From Usitatibacter palustris (GTDB lineage Bacteria > Pseudomonadota > Gammaproteobacteria > Burkholderiales > Usitatibacteraceae), in the NCBI RefSeq assembly GCF_013003985.1, contig NZ_CP053073.1, positions 682,001 through 746,000 of the forward strand: DNA of 64,000 bases, written 5' to 3'. Made by a program: the position numbers and the translations under genes. The notes under the pieces are model-generated. The model had not been told where the DNA came from. It saw nothing but the letters and a program-made list of their open reading frames with translations, and ran no database searches. Shown here piece by piece: positions 18,961 through 27,285 of this stretch; position 1 is the stretch's first letter, and every line of letters begins with the position of its first letter.

Positions 18961-20325
18961 ATGATCGCAATTACGAAAAAAGCGGCCGGCCTGCTGGCCG
19001 CGGGCGTCGCGCTGGCCATGCCCGCTGCCGCTGAATTGTCGGCGGCGGACCTCGCCAAGCTCGGCACCACGCTGACGCCGCTCGGTGGCGAGAAGGCTGG
19101 AAACGCAGCAGGCACCATTCCCGCGTGGGATGGCGGCATCACGAAACCCGTCGCCGGCTACAAGCCCGGCGGGCACTTCGTCGATCCGTTCCCCACCGAC
19201 AAGCCGCTGCTCACCATCGATGGCAAGAACGCCGACCAGTACAAGGACAAGATCCCGGCGGGCGCGTACGCGATGCTGAAGAAGTATCCCGCGTACAAGA
19301 TGGTCGTGTACCCGACGCATCGCACCGCGTCCGCACCCGAAGGTCACTACAAGGAAACGAAGGACTGCGCGGCCAAGGCGAAGCTCTCCGCCGGCGGCAA
19401 CGGCGTGGTCGGCTGCGTCGGTGGCGTTCCGTTCCCGATCCCGAAGGACGGCAACGAGGCGATCTGGAACTCGACGCTGCGTTACCGCGGCGACACGTTC
19501 GCGATGCACTGGTCGCAGGCCGCGGTCACCCGCACCGGCGACTACGCGCTCGTGAAGTTCGAGTATGAATACGACTTCCAGTACGGCAACCTCTCGAAGC
19601 CCGTCGCCACGCGCGAGCCCAACAAGGTCCTGAATTACCTGCAAAGCACCACGGCGCCCGCGCGCCTGGCAGGGCAGATCCTGCTGGTGCACGAGACGGT
19701 GGACCAGAACGCGCAGCCCCGCTCCGCATGGACGTACAACCCGGGCCAGCGCCGCGTGAGGCTCGCGCCGAACGTCGCGTACGACAACCCGGGCACGGCG
19801 GCCGACGGACTGCGCACCAACGACGACTTCGGCATGTTCAACGGCGCGACCGACCGCTACAACTGGAAGCTCGTGGGCAAGAAGGAGATGTACATCCCGT
19901 ACAACTCGTACAAGCTCTCGGATCCGAAGCTCACGTATGCGGACATCCTCAAGCCGGGCCACATCAACCAGGACCTCGCGCGCTACGAGCTGCATCGCGT
20001 CTGGGTCGTGGAAGCCACGCTCAAGGCGGGCACCAGCCACATCTACTCGAAGCGCGTCTTCTACCTGGACGAGGATAGCTGGCTCGCCGTCGCCTCCGAC
20101 AAGTACGACGGCCGCAACGAGCTCTGGCGCTATGCCGAGTTCCACAGCGAGAACTGGTACAACATCCCGACGATCTTCGGCACGATCGAGGTCCACAACG
20201 ACCTCCAGTCGGGCCGCTACATCGCCATGGGCCTGCGCAGCGAAGAGAAGCTCATCTACGAACCGATCAAGCGCACGCAGGCGGACTACACGCCGGCGAA
20301 CCTCCGCGGTACGGGAACGCGCTAA
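18961..20325 (+). CDS. DUF1329 periplasmic/outer-membrane-associated protein
   Basis: 454-residue exported protein of the DUF1329 family. The start at 18961 is preferred over ATG 18943 because GGAGG (18950-18954) lies between them and the protein then begins with a normal signal peptide (MIAITKKAAGLLAAGVALA, cut near PAAA). The family core includes LTPLGGEKAGNAAGTIPAWD and later FYLDEDSWLAVASDKYDGR. DUF1329 proteins have a lipoprotein-localisation-like (LolB-type) architecture, which fits lipid handling in the periplasm. It follows the DUF1302 gene by 36 bases and is presumably its partner. Confidence 0.85.
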   Translation: MIAITKKAAGLLAAGVALAMPAAAELSAADLAKLGTTLTPLGGEKAGNAAGTIPAWDGGITKPVAGYKPGGHFVDPFPTDKPLLTIDGKNADQYKDKIPAGAYAMLKKYPAYKMVVYPTHRTASAPEGHYKETKDCAAKAKLSAGGNGVVGCVGGVPFPIPKDGNEAIWNSTLRYRGDTFAMHWSQAAVTRTGDYALVKFEYEYDFQYGNLSKPVATREPNKVLNYLQSTTAPARLAGQILLVHETVDQNAQPRSAWTYNPGQRRVRLAPNVAYDNPGTAADGLRTNDDFGMFNGATDRYNWKLVGKKEMYIPYNSYKLSDPKLTYADILKPGHINQDLARYELHRVWVVEATLKAGTSHIYSKRVFYLDEDSWLAVASDKYDGRNELWRYAEFHSENWYNIPTIFGTIEVHNDLQSGRYIAMGLRSEEKLIYEPIKRTQADYTPANLRGTGTR

Positions 20326-20338
20326 GCACCTCGCAGTA

Positions 20339-20427
20339 GGAATTGGGGCCGGACCCCTTTATATTCTTGTAGCCGCCGCCGTGAGGTAGGCTGCTACAAG
20401 GGTGTAAAGGGGTCCGGCCCCATTTCC
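20339..20427. repeat. Long imperfect inverted repeat (element A)
   Basis: Two 35-base arms (20339-20373 and 20393-20427) around a 19-base loop, pairing at 31 of 35 positions; three of the four mismatches would be G-U pairs in RNA. Each arm contains the near-palindrome GGGGCCGGACCCC. It lies in the 125-base gap between the DUF1329 and YCF48-like genes. The GGGGYCNGACC core is shared with the elements at 30406 and 51212, suggesting a dispersed REP-like family rather than a gene-specific terminator. Confidence 0.75.
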
Positions 20428-20450
20428 GCCTCTAAAAACGCGGGGGAGCG

Positions 20451-21413
20451 ATGACAAGAATCGTGGTTGCCATGGCGGTCGGCCTCGGGCTGGCCGTGGG
20501 CGCTTGGGCCAAGGACGCCGAAACGGTGCTCCCGGCCACCGGACCGATCTCGAAGACCAGCATGCAGCGCCTGCTCCTCACGGACGGCGCGCGCGTGGGC
20601 AACCGCGTCGTCGCGGTCGGCGATCGCGGCTACATCGTCTTCAGCGATGACAACGGCACTTCGTGGAAGCGGGCCAAGGCACCCGACGGCGCGCTGCTGA
20701 CCTCGGTCGAGTTCATCGACGCCAAGCGCGGCTGGGCCGTGGGCCACGATTCGGTGATCCTCGCCACGGTCGACGGCGGCGAATCCTGGACGCAGCAATT
20801 CTCCGCGCCCTCCGAGCAGCGTCCGCTCCTCGATATCCATCTCACCAGCCCGGAGGCAGGCCTCGCGGTCGGCGCCTACGGCGCGTTCTACGACACGGCC
20901 GACGGCGGCAAGACCTGGACCGCCCGCAAGGTGGTGGCCGACGACAAGCACCTCAATGCGATCGTGAAGCTCGCCGACGGCAAGCTGCTGATCCTGGGCG
21001 AGGCCGGCACGATGCTCGTCTCCGCAGATGCCGGCAAGACCTGGACCGCGCTCACGTCGCCGTACAAGGGCTCGTTCTTCGGCGGGCTGCCCACCGCGGA
21101 CGGCGGCCTCGTCGCCTTCGGCCTGCGCGGGCGCATCTATCGCTCCCCCGACGGCGGCAAGAGCTGGAAGCAGATCGACAACACCTCGGTGGCGACGCTC
21201 ATGGGCGGAACGCTCCTGCCCGATGGAGCGCTCGTGGTCGCCGGCAACGCGGGCACGGTGCTCGTGTCGCGCGACCAGGGCAACTCGTTCGTTCCGCTCG
21301 CGACGGGCACGACGCGCGCGTTCTCGAAGGCGCTGCTCGGCGCGCCCAATGCGGTATTGCTGCTGGGCGAAGCGGGGGCACGCGAAGTGCCGCTCCCTTC
21401 GGCCCCGCGCTGA
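20451..21413 (+). CDS. YCF48-like beta-propeller protein
   Basis: 320-residue exported protein with a signal peptide (cut near GAWA, residue ~20) and repeated blades ending in SDDNGTSWKR, TVDGGESWTQ, TADGGKTWTA, SADAGKTWTA and SPDGGKSWKQ: the BNR/YCF48 Asp-box pattern, about six or seven blades. In this gene neighbourhood such propellers accompany DUF1302, DUF1329 and RND genes and are thought to assist assembly or function of the envelope complex; no reaction is implied. A GGGGGAG ribosome site directly precedes the ATG. The next gene starts 7 bases after its stop. Confidence 0.83.
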   Translation: MTRIVVAMAVGLGLAVGAWAKDAETVLPATGPISKTSMQRLLLTDGARVGNRVVAVGDRGYIVFSDDNGTSWKRAKAPDGALLTSVEFIDAKRGWAVGHDSVILATVDGGESWTQQFSAPSEQRPLLDIHLTSPEAGLAVGAYGAFYDTADGGKTWTARKVVADDKHLNAIVKLADGKLLILGEAGTMLVSADAGKTWTALTSPYKGSFFGGLPTADGGLVAFGLRGRIYRSPDGGKSWKQIDNTSVATLMGGTLLPDGALVVAGNAGTVLVSRDQGNSFVPLATGTTRAFSKALLGAPNAVLLLGEAGAREVPLPSAPR

Positions 21414-21420
21414 GGCGACC

Positions 21421-23760
21421 ATGACGCTCACTACGTTCATCCAGAAAGCCTCCGGGATCGTCTTCGACCATCGCAAGACCTGGCTCATCGTCTTCGCGGT
21501 GCTCACGGTGCTCTTCGCCGCTTCGGCTTCGCGCCTGGTGGTCGATGCGGGCTTCAACAAGATGGTGCCGCTCAAGCACCCGTACATGCAGGTGTATCGC
21601 GACTACCAGAAGGATTTCGGGAGTGCCAACCGCGTGGCGATCGCGCTGGTGCAGAAGGACGGCAACATCTTCAACAAGGAGTACATGCAGAAGCTGAAGG
21701 CGCTCACCGACGACGTCTTCCTGCTCAACGGCGTGGATCGCCCCTCGGTGAAGTCGCTCTTCACGCCCAACACGCGCTTCATCGAGGTGATCGAGGAAGG
21801 CTTCGCGGGCGGCAACGTGATCCCGGCCACGTTCCAGGGAACCGACAAGGATCTCGAGACCGTGCGCGGCAACGTGCAGAAGTCCACGGAGATCGGCCGT
21901 TCGGTCGCCACGGACTTCACCGGCGCATTGGTGAGCGCGGCGCTGCTGGAAGTCGATCCGCAGACCAGCCAGCGACTGAATTATTTCGAAGTGGCGGCGA
22001 AGCTCGAGGCGCTGCGCGACAAGTATTCGAGCGACAAGCACAGCGTGCACATCATCGGCTTCGCCAAGGCGATCGGCGATATCCGCGACGGCGCACGCGG
22101 CGTGGTCATGTTCTTCGGCATCGCCTTCGTGATCACGCTCGTCCTCATGCTGTGGTTCGTGAAGGACGTGAAGCTCACGCTCGTGGCCATCGTCGTCGCG
22201 ATGATGCCCGTGCTCTGGCTCCTGGGCACGCTGCCGCTGCTGGGCTTCGGCATCGATCCGCTCTCGATCCTCGTGCCGTTCCTCATCTTCTCCATCGGCG
22301 TCTCGCACGCGGTGCAGATGACCAAGACGTGGGAGCGGGAAGTCGTCGGCGGCGCGGACAGCCTCACGGCCGCCAAGCGCTCGTTCTCGAAGCTCTTCAT
22401 TCCGGGAACGCTGGCGCTCCTCACCAACGTGCTGGGCTTCGCGGTGATCATGCTCATCCCGATCGACATCGTGCGCGAACTCGGGATCACCGCGTCGCTG
22501 GGTGTCGCCTGGATGATCATCACCAACAAGATGCTCCTGCCGATCATGCTGTCGCACCTGAGCCTTTCGAAGGGCGCGGCGGCCAAGGAGGCGTACCAGG
22601 AAAGCCGCGTCGACAAGATCTGGCATGCGGCCGCGCGCTGCGTCGAGCGCCCGCGCGCGGCGATCATCATTGCCGCGGCCGCGGTGATCGGCGTGATCGG
22701 CATATGGAAGGCGCACGACCTCAAGGTCGGCGACTACGGCGTGGGTGTTCCCGAGCTGCGACCCGCATCGCGCTACAACCAGGACAACGCGAAGATCGTC
22801 GAGAAGTTCGCGATCGGCGTGAACACGCTCGGTGTCGTCGCGCAGACCAAGGGCGTGCAGGGCGCGTGCACCAACTACGACGTCATGAGCGTGATCGAAC
22901 GCTTCGACTGGTATATGCAGAACGTCCCGGGCACGCAGTCGGTGATCTCGCTGCCGGGCATGGCGAAGATGGTCAACGCGGGCTTCAACGAGGGCAACCT
23001 CAAGTGGCGCCAGCTGCCGCGCGACAACCAGGTGATGGCGCAGAGCGTCACGCCGATCGACACCTCGACGGGCCTGCTCAACACCGACTGCAGCGCGATG
23101 CAGGTGCTCGTGAACACGAGCGACCAGCAGGGCGAGACCATCGCGCGCCTTGTACAAGAGGTGAAGAACTTCTCGGCGGCCAATCCTTCCGACAAGGTCG
23201 AGTTCAAGCTCGCCACCGGCAACATGGGCGTGACGGCCGCGACCAACGAGGCCGTGGACAAGGCGCGCTGGGAGATGACGTTCTTCATCTTCGGCGCGTT
23301 GCTGATCATGTGCATGATCACGTTCCGCAGCCTGCGCGCAACGCTTTGCATCCTCATCCCGCTCGCCCTCGTGTCGATCCTGTGCGAAGCGCTCATGCCG
23401 GTGCTCGGCATCGGCCTCAAGGTCTCCACGCTGCCGGTGATCGCGCTGGGTGTGGGCGTTGGCGTCGACTACGGCATCTATCTCTACGACCGCATCGAGA
23501 TCCACCTCGAGGAGGGCAAGTCGCTCTCCACCGCGTTCTTCGAGGCGCTCAACGAGCGCGGCACGGCGATGGTGTTCACGGCGGTGACGATGACGATCGG
23601 TGTCGGCACCTGGGTGCTCTCCGCCCTCAAGTTCCAGGCTGACATGGGGATCCTGCTCGCCTTCATGTTCTTCCTGAACATGCTCGGCGCGCTCTTCCTG
23701 CTGCCGGCGATGGCGGCGTTCCTGCTCAAGCCCCATCCGGTGGCCAACCCCCGGCCCTGA
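21421..23760 (+). CDS. RND/MMPL-family transporter
   Basis: 779-residue inner-membrane transporter of the RND superfamily, HpnN/MMPL-like. The order is: one N-terminal span (residues ~20-40), a periplasmic loop, a block of spans at about 225-385, another span near 415, a second periplasmic loop, and a second block of spans at about 625-770. GVGVDYGIYLYDRIE in the second block is the conserved charged segment of the family. Relatives export lipids or hydrophobic molecules using the proton gradient. As last gene of the DUF1302/DUF1329/YCF48 operon it likely powers that envelope system. The cargo is unknown. Confidence 0.87.
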   Translation: MTLTTFIQKASGIVFDHRKTWLIVFAVLTVLFAASASRLVVDAGFNKMVPLKHPYMQVYRDYQKDFGSANRVAIALVQKDGNIFNKEYMQKLKALTDDVFLLNGVDRPSVKSLFTPNTRFIEVIEEGFAGGNVIPATFQGTDKDLETVRGNVQKSTEIGRSVATDFTGALVSAALLEVDPQTSQRLNYFEVAAKLEALRDKYSSDKHSVHIIGFAKAIGDIRDGARGVVMFFGIAFVITLVLMLWFVKDVKLTLVAIVVAMMPVLWLLGTLPLLGFGIDPLSILVPFLIFSIGVSHAVQMTKTWEREVVGGADSLTAAKRSFSKLFIPGTLALLTNVLGFAVIMLIPIDIVRELGITASLGVAWMIITNKMLLPIMLSHLSLSKGAAAKEAYQESRVDKIWHAAARCVERPRAAIIIAAAAVIGVIGIWKAHDLKVGDYGVGVPELRPASRYNQDNAKIVEKFAIGVNTLGVVAQTKGVQGACTNYDVMSVIERFDWYMQNVPGTQSVISLPGMAKMVNAGFNEGNLKWRQLPRDNQVMAQSVTPIDTSTGLLNTDCSAMQVLVNTSDQQGETIARLVQEVKNFSAANPSDKVEFKLATGNMGVTAATNEAVDKARWEMTFFIFGALLIMCMITFRSLRATLCILIPLALVSILCEALMPVLGIGLKVSTLPVIALGVGVGVDYGIYLYDRIEIHLEEGKSLSTAFFEALNERGTAMVFTAVTMTIGVGTWVLSALKFQADMGILLAFMFFLNMLGALFLLPAMAAFLLKPHPVANPRP

Positions 23761-23799
23761 TGCGACCTAAGGCCCGGGTCCTTCGGGACCTGGGTCGCA
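23761..23799 (+). terminator. Stem-loop directly after the RND stop codon
   Basis: TGCGACC pairs with GGTCGCA, and CCGGGTCC with GGACCTGG (one G-T wobble), closed by a C-TTCG-G tetraloop; a short bulge separates the two stems. It begins at the first base after the stop. No T-run follows, so it is more likely a transcript-end stabiliser or a weak terminator than a full intrinsic terminator. Confidence 0.5.
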
Positions 23800-23865
23800 T
23801 GGCGCCTGGTGGGGTTCCCTACTACGATGCTTCCATGCCAAGGCACTTTGAACTGGCGAGCTAGA

Positions 23866-23879
23866 GGCACTCGAGTGCC
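23866..23879. promoter_or_regulatory. Perfect 14-bp palindrome upstream of the aerolysin-like gene
   Basis: GGCACTCGAGTGCC is a perfect palindrome 36 bases before the ATG at 23916. The location suits a repressor site near a promoter. A TTGAAC at 23848-23853 could be a -35 box, but no convincing -10 follows. The binding protein is unknown. Confidence 0.35.
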
Positions 23880-23915
23880 CGACCACCGACACAGGGATTT
23901 GACGGAGATTTCCTC

Positions 23916-25325
23916 ATGAAACGAAACACAACGTTGGCGCTCGCGCTCGCATGCGCGTTCACCTCGTCCGCCTTCGCGGACACCATCGATCTCGGCGCGC
24001 TGGTCACCAACCAGCTCAAGCAGACGGGCAAGCTCGCGACCATCTACGGCGGGCCGGTCCCGGCCGGGACCAACACCAGCATCGTTTTCGAAGGAACCGT
24101 CGGTGGCAAGGGCCTGAAGATCAGCCCGCCCGGCGCGATTCCCGATCGTCCCAATGTCCTGCTCGAGACGCCGATCGGCTGTGCGCCCGTCGGCGGATCG
24201 TCCACCGTGGAAGTCGAGGGGACCACGACCGACAGCACGTCGTTCAACTACACGGACAAGGTCGAGACCAGCAAGGAAATTTCCGTGACCGTGGGGTATG
24301 AAGCGTTCGGCGCGAGCGCCAGCTCCACGGTGACGCTGGGGCAGACCCAGGGCAAGGAGAACTCCAAGGGCGGCGGCACGGAGAAGTCCAAGACCTGGAA
24401 GACGTCGCGCACCATCGACGTCCCCCCCAATCGCTCCTTCGACGTGCAGTTCGTCGTGACGGAGAGGTACCTCGACGCCGTTCCCTTCACCGCCAATTTC
24501 GTCGTGACCGGGGATGTCTCGATCAACTTCCTGCGTGGGCAGGAGGGCTATTCCTGGGTCAAGGTGACGGGTACGCAACTGCCGCCCAACGTGATTCGCC
24601 CGGGCTACCAGCAGAACAACCGCAAGCTCGCGGTCTGCCGCGGCAAGGCCAGGGACGGCACGGTGTGGTTGGGCAAGTCGGAAGGCATGGCCTGCTGGAT
24701 GGCGATCGCGGTCGACAACAGCTTCATCCCGGGCATCGGCTGGTCCACGAACGACTTCGAGATCCTCGTGGGTGCCGAGTCGTCGGTGGCCCTCGGCGAC
24801 CCATACGCCAGCGACGCCTACGTGACCCCGGGCGCCAACCCGCAGAAGGTCTGCTTCGCGCAGCACAACGGCTGGTCGCTTCCCGGCTACGTGAGGAATA
24901 CGGAGTGCATCAGCGAGTGGGATAGCAAGCCGGTACGCACGGCGAAGTACAAGATCCTGCGCGCACCGCAGACGGGTGGCGTGGTCAAGCGGGTGAAGAT
25001 CGACGACTACCTCACCGAAGCGCAGCGCACGTTCAACCTGCGTGGCGTCTTCAGCGGCGTGCAGGCGGTTCGCGGTGACCTGCGCATCACGGAAGGTCCG
25101 AGCTGCGGTCCGACGGCGAAGACGGCCTCGGCGGTGACCGCCAGCGCGGTTACGACGAGCGGGCTCAAGGCGCCCGCGCCCGCGGCTGCGGCTACGGTCG
25201 CGCCTACGGCCGCGACGAAGAAGCTGGTCCTCGCTCCGGCGAAGCCCGGCACCAAGGCCCTGCCTGCTGCGGCCACGGTGCAGAACGTGACGCCGGTGGT
25301 GGGTGCGGAAATCCCGAAGAAGTAG
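23916..25325 (+). CDS. Secreted protein with aerolysin/MTX2-like region and two DM9-like repeats (putative)
   Basis: 469 residues, signal peptide cut near SSAFA (residue 21). Residues ~96-206 show what is known from aerolysin/ETX-MTX2 beta-pore-forming proteins: long alternating Ser/Thr-rich strands (TTTDSTSFNYTDKVETS, ISVTVGYEAFGASASSTVT), a Gly/Lys/Ser turn, then IDVPPNRSFDVQFVV and PFTANFVVTGDV. Two later units resemble DM9/DUF3421 repeats: residues ~237-287 (LAVCRG...WLGKSEGMACW...DFEILVG) and ~311-351 (VCFAQHNGWSLPGYV...C...YKILRA), each with two cysteines. A Thr/Ala/Pro-rich tail follows from ~398. Natterin-type proteins combine the same two modules in the opposite order. Not recognised as a named protein; a pore-forming or lectin-like role is inference. 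Its TAG abuts the stop of the MOSC gene (TAGCTA). Confidence 0.55.
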   Translation: MKRNTTLALALACAFTSSAFADTIDLGALVTNQLKQTGKLATIYGGPVPAGTNTSIVFEGTVGGKGLKISPPGAIPDRPNVLLETPIGCAPVGGSSTVEVEGTTTDSTSFNYTDKVETSKEISVTVGYEAFGASASSTVTLGQTQGKENSKGGGTEKSKTWKTSRTIDVPPNRSFDVQFVVTERYLDAVPFTANFVVTGDVSINFLRGQEGYSWVKVTGTQLPPNVIRPGYQQNNRKLAVCRGKARDGTVWLGKSEGMACWMAIAVDNSFIPGIGWSTNDFEILVGAESSVALGDPYASDAYVTPGANPQKVCFAQHNGWSLPGYVRNTECISEWDSKPVRTAKYKILRAPQTGGVVKRVKIDDYLTEAQRTFNLRGVFSGVQAVRGDLRITEGPSCGPTAKTASAVTASAVTTSGLKAPAPAAAATVAPTAATKKLVLAPAKPGTKALPAAATVQNVTPVVGAEIPKK

Positions 25326-26123
25326 CTACTCCGTGATGACGGTGTCGCCGACGCGAATGCGCGCCGGCGACACCGTCACCGCGTTCATTCCGAAGCAGGT
25401 GCCGAACACGTCGCTGTTGCGATAGGTGCCCAGCGTCGCCAGCGGTTCAGGGCCCGTCACTTCTCCCGTGACCTGGTCCGTTGTCGTGATCTGGCACCGC
25501 CCGCAGGGCTTCGACATCTCGAGCGCGGCGGCGCCCACGCGAAAACGCTTCCACCCGTCTTCCGCGAACGCGCCGGTACCCGAGACCACGAGGTTGGGCC
25601 GGAAGCGATTCATGGGCACAGGATGCGCGAGGCGCGAGTTCAAGTCCGCGAGCGAGGCTTCGCTGATCACGAGGAACGGGAAGCCATCGGCGAACCCCAC
25701 GATGTGCGACGGCGCGTATTTTTCGCTCACCGGGCGGCGCGAGTGATCGGGCATGTAGACGAGGCGGGCAGGAGTCCCGAGGTAGTCGGTGAGCCAGGCA
25801 TCGGCCTCGGGCGAGGGTGCGATCGCATCGACCGTGCTGTTCCAGACCAGCACCCGCATCGCGTCGCCGTCTACGGGCTCCGCCGGTAGTTCGACCTCGC
25901 CTGAATCCGCGGCGGCCAACCGCAGCATCTCAGCGTCGATCTCCGTCCAGATCGTGGCCATCTTCGGATGTTCGCGCTGCGTGAAGAACTGTCCGGCCGG
26001 ATCGACGACCATGAAGCGCCGGTCGTGGCGCAGGCCCCGGGGAGTCATCTCGGACTCGGTGAGCGGGATTCCCGCGAGGCTCTTCACGGGGTAGATGTTC
26101 AGGGCGGTGAGGGTGATGGGCAT
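25326..26123 (-). CDS. MOSC-domain protein (YcbX/mARC-like)
   Basis: 265-residue MOSC protein with the N-terminal beta-barrel domain (IYPVKSLAGIPLTESEMTPRG, residues ~10-30) and the MOSC core (~125-265). The molybdenum-ligand Cys context of the mARC/YcbX branch is visible in SKPCGRCQITTTDQ. Characterised relatives hold molybdenum cofactor and reduce N-hydroxylated compounds such as N-hydroxylaminopurine; E. coli YcbX (369) carries an extra ferredoxin domain that is missing here. It is convergent with the aerolysin-like gene and divergent from the SPFH gene, 55 bases away. Confidence 0.87.
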   Translation of the reverse strand: MPITLTALNIYPVKSLAGIPLTESEMTPRGLRHDRRFMVVDPAGQFFTQREHPKMATIWTEIDAEMLRLAAADSGEVELPAEPVDGDAMRVLVWNSTVDAIAPSPEADAWLTDYLGTPARLVYMPDHSRRPVSEKYAPSHIVGFADGFPFLVISEASLADLNSRLAHPVPMNRFRPNLVVSGTGAFAEDGWKRFRVGAAALEMSKPCGRCQITTTDQVTGEVTGPEPLATLGTYRNSDVFGTCFGMNAVTVSPARIRVGDTVITE

Positions 26124-26178
26124 GGGTCTTCGTGTTCTGGTAAGTTAATCGGCCCGGCTGTTCGCGAAAGGATAAGTC

Positions 26179-27285
26179 ATGGCTCTCTGGGACAAATTGA
26201 TGGGCGAGATCGTCGACATCGTCGAGTGGCTCGACGATTCGAACAACACGCTCGCCTACCGCTTCGAAAGGTACCAGAACGAAATCAAGTACGGCGCGAA
26301 GCTCGTCGTGCGCGAAGGCCAGATGGCCGCCTTCATCAACGAAGGCCAGCTTGCGGACGTGTTCAAGCCGGGCACGCATACGCTGATCACGCAGAACATG
26401 CCGATCCTCGCCACGCTGAAGGGCTGGAAGTTCGGCTTCAACAGCCCGTTCAAGGCCGAGGTGTACTTCGTTTCCACGCGCAAGTTCACCGACCTCAAGT
26501 GGGGCACCCCCGGGCCGGCGATGATGCGCGACAAGGATTTCGGCGTCGTGCGCGTGACCTCCTTCGGCATCTACGCGATCCGCGTGAAGGACCCCGGCAT
26601 CTTCATCAAGGACCTCGTCGGCACGGACAACCGCTTCACGACGGACGAGATCCAGGAGAACCTCCGCGGCAAGATCGGCCTGCGCATCAAGGAAGTGATG
26701 CCCGAGCTCGGCATTCCGGTGATCGACATGGAGGCGAAGGTGACCGAGATGGGCAATCGCCTGCGCGAGCGCCTCAATCCGGAATTCGAGACGATGGGCA
26801 TCGAGCTCGTCGAGGTGCAGGTGCAGGACATCGGTTTGCCGGAAGAAGTGGAGAAGGCCCTCGACAAGCGTGGTGCGATCGCCGCCATCGGCAACATGCA
26901 GGCGTACACGCAGTACGAAACCGCCTCTTCGATTCGCGATGCCGCGAACAACCCGGGCGGTGCTGCCGGCGTGGGCGTGGGCCTGGGCGCCGGTATGGCG
27001 ATGGGCGCGCAGATGGCCAACGCGATGGGTGGTGCGTTCGGAGGAGCAGGTGGCGCATCGCCGCCGCCGATTCCCGGCGCCGCGGCATTCCACGTTGCGG
27101 TGAATGGCCAGCAAACGGGACCGTTCGACATGAGCGCGCTCGGCCAGGCCGTCACCAGCGGTCAGCTCACGCGCGCTTCGCTCGTGTGGAAAACGGGCAT
27201 GGCGCAATGGGTGAAGGCCGGCGAAGTGCCGGAGCTCGCGAGCCTCTTCGCGAATTCGCCGCCGCCGGTTCCGCCCGCCGCGTGA
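26179..27285 (+). CDS. SPFH-domain protein with C-terminal GYF_2 (DUF4339) domain
   Basis: 368-residue protein. Residues ~20-245 form an SPFH/Band-7-like domain (VVREGQMAAFINEGQLADVF at the start; later EVQVQDIGLPEEVEKAL). A Gly/Ala-rich linker (~255-300) joins it to a GYF_2 domain (FHVAVNGQQTGPFDMSALGQ through SLVWKTGMAQWVKAGEVPEL). This is the virion-core-protein-like/YdjI subgroup of SPFH proteins, which lacks an N-terminal membrane anchor. AAGGA precedes the ATG. The next gene overlaps by four bases and is a zinc-ribbon membrane protein, a pairing common for this subgroup; the shared role is probably at membranes but is not established. Confidence 0.83.
   Translation: MALWDKLMGEIVDIVEWLDDSNNTLAYRFERYQNEIKYGAKLVVREGQMAAFINEGQLADVFKPGTHTLITQNMPILATLKGWKFGFNSPFKAEVYFVSTRKFTDLKWGTPGPAMMRDKDFGVVRVTSFGIYAIRVKDPGIFIKDLVGTDNRFTTDEIQENLRGKIGLRIKEVMPELGIPVIDMEAKVTEMGNRLRERLNPEFETMGIELVEVQVQDIGLPEEVEKALDKRGAIAAIGNMQAYTQYETASSIRDAANNPGGAAGVGVGLGAGMAMGAQMANAMGGAFGGAGGASPPPIPGAAAFHVAVNGQQTGPFDMSALGQAVTSGQLTRASLVWKTGMAQWVKAGEVPELASLFANSPPPVPPAA

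Noticed and set aside
20339-20427. Inverted repeats (here and at 30406 and 51212) considered as terminal repeats of an insertion sequence
   Set aside because: The arms are separated by only 7-19 bases with no room for a transposase, and no direct target duplications were seen; they are compact hairpin elements.
21199-23736. Long minus-strand frame opposite the RND transporter
   Set aside because: The plus strand shows membrane spans and family motifs; the minus translation is His/Arg/Glu-rich and featureless.
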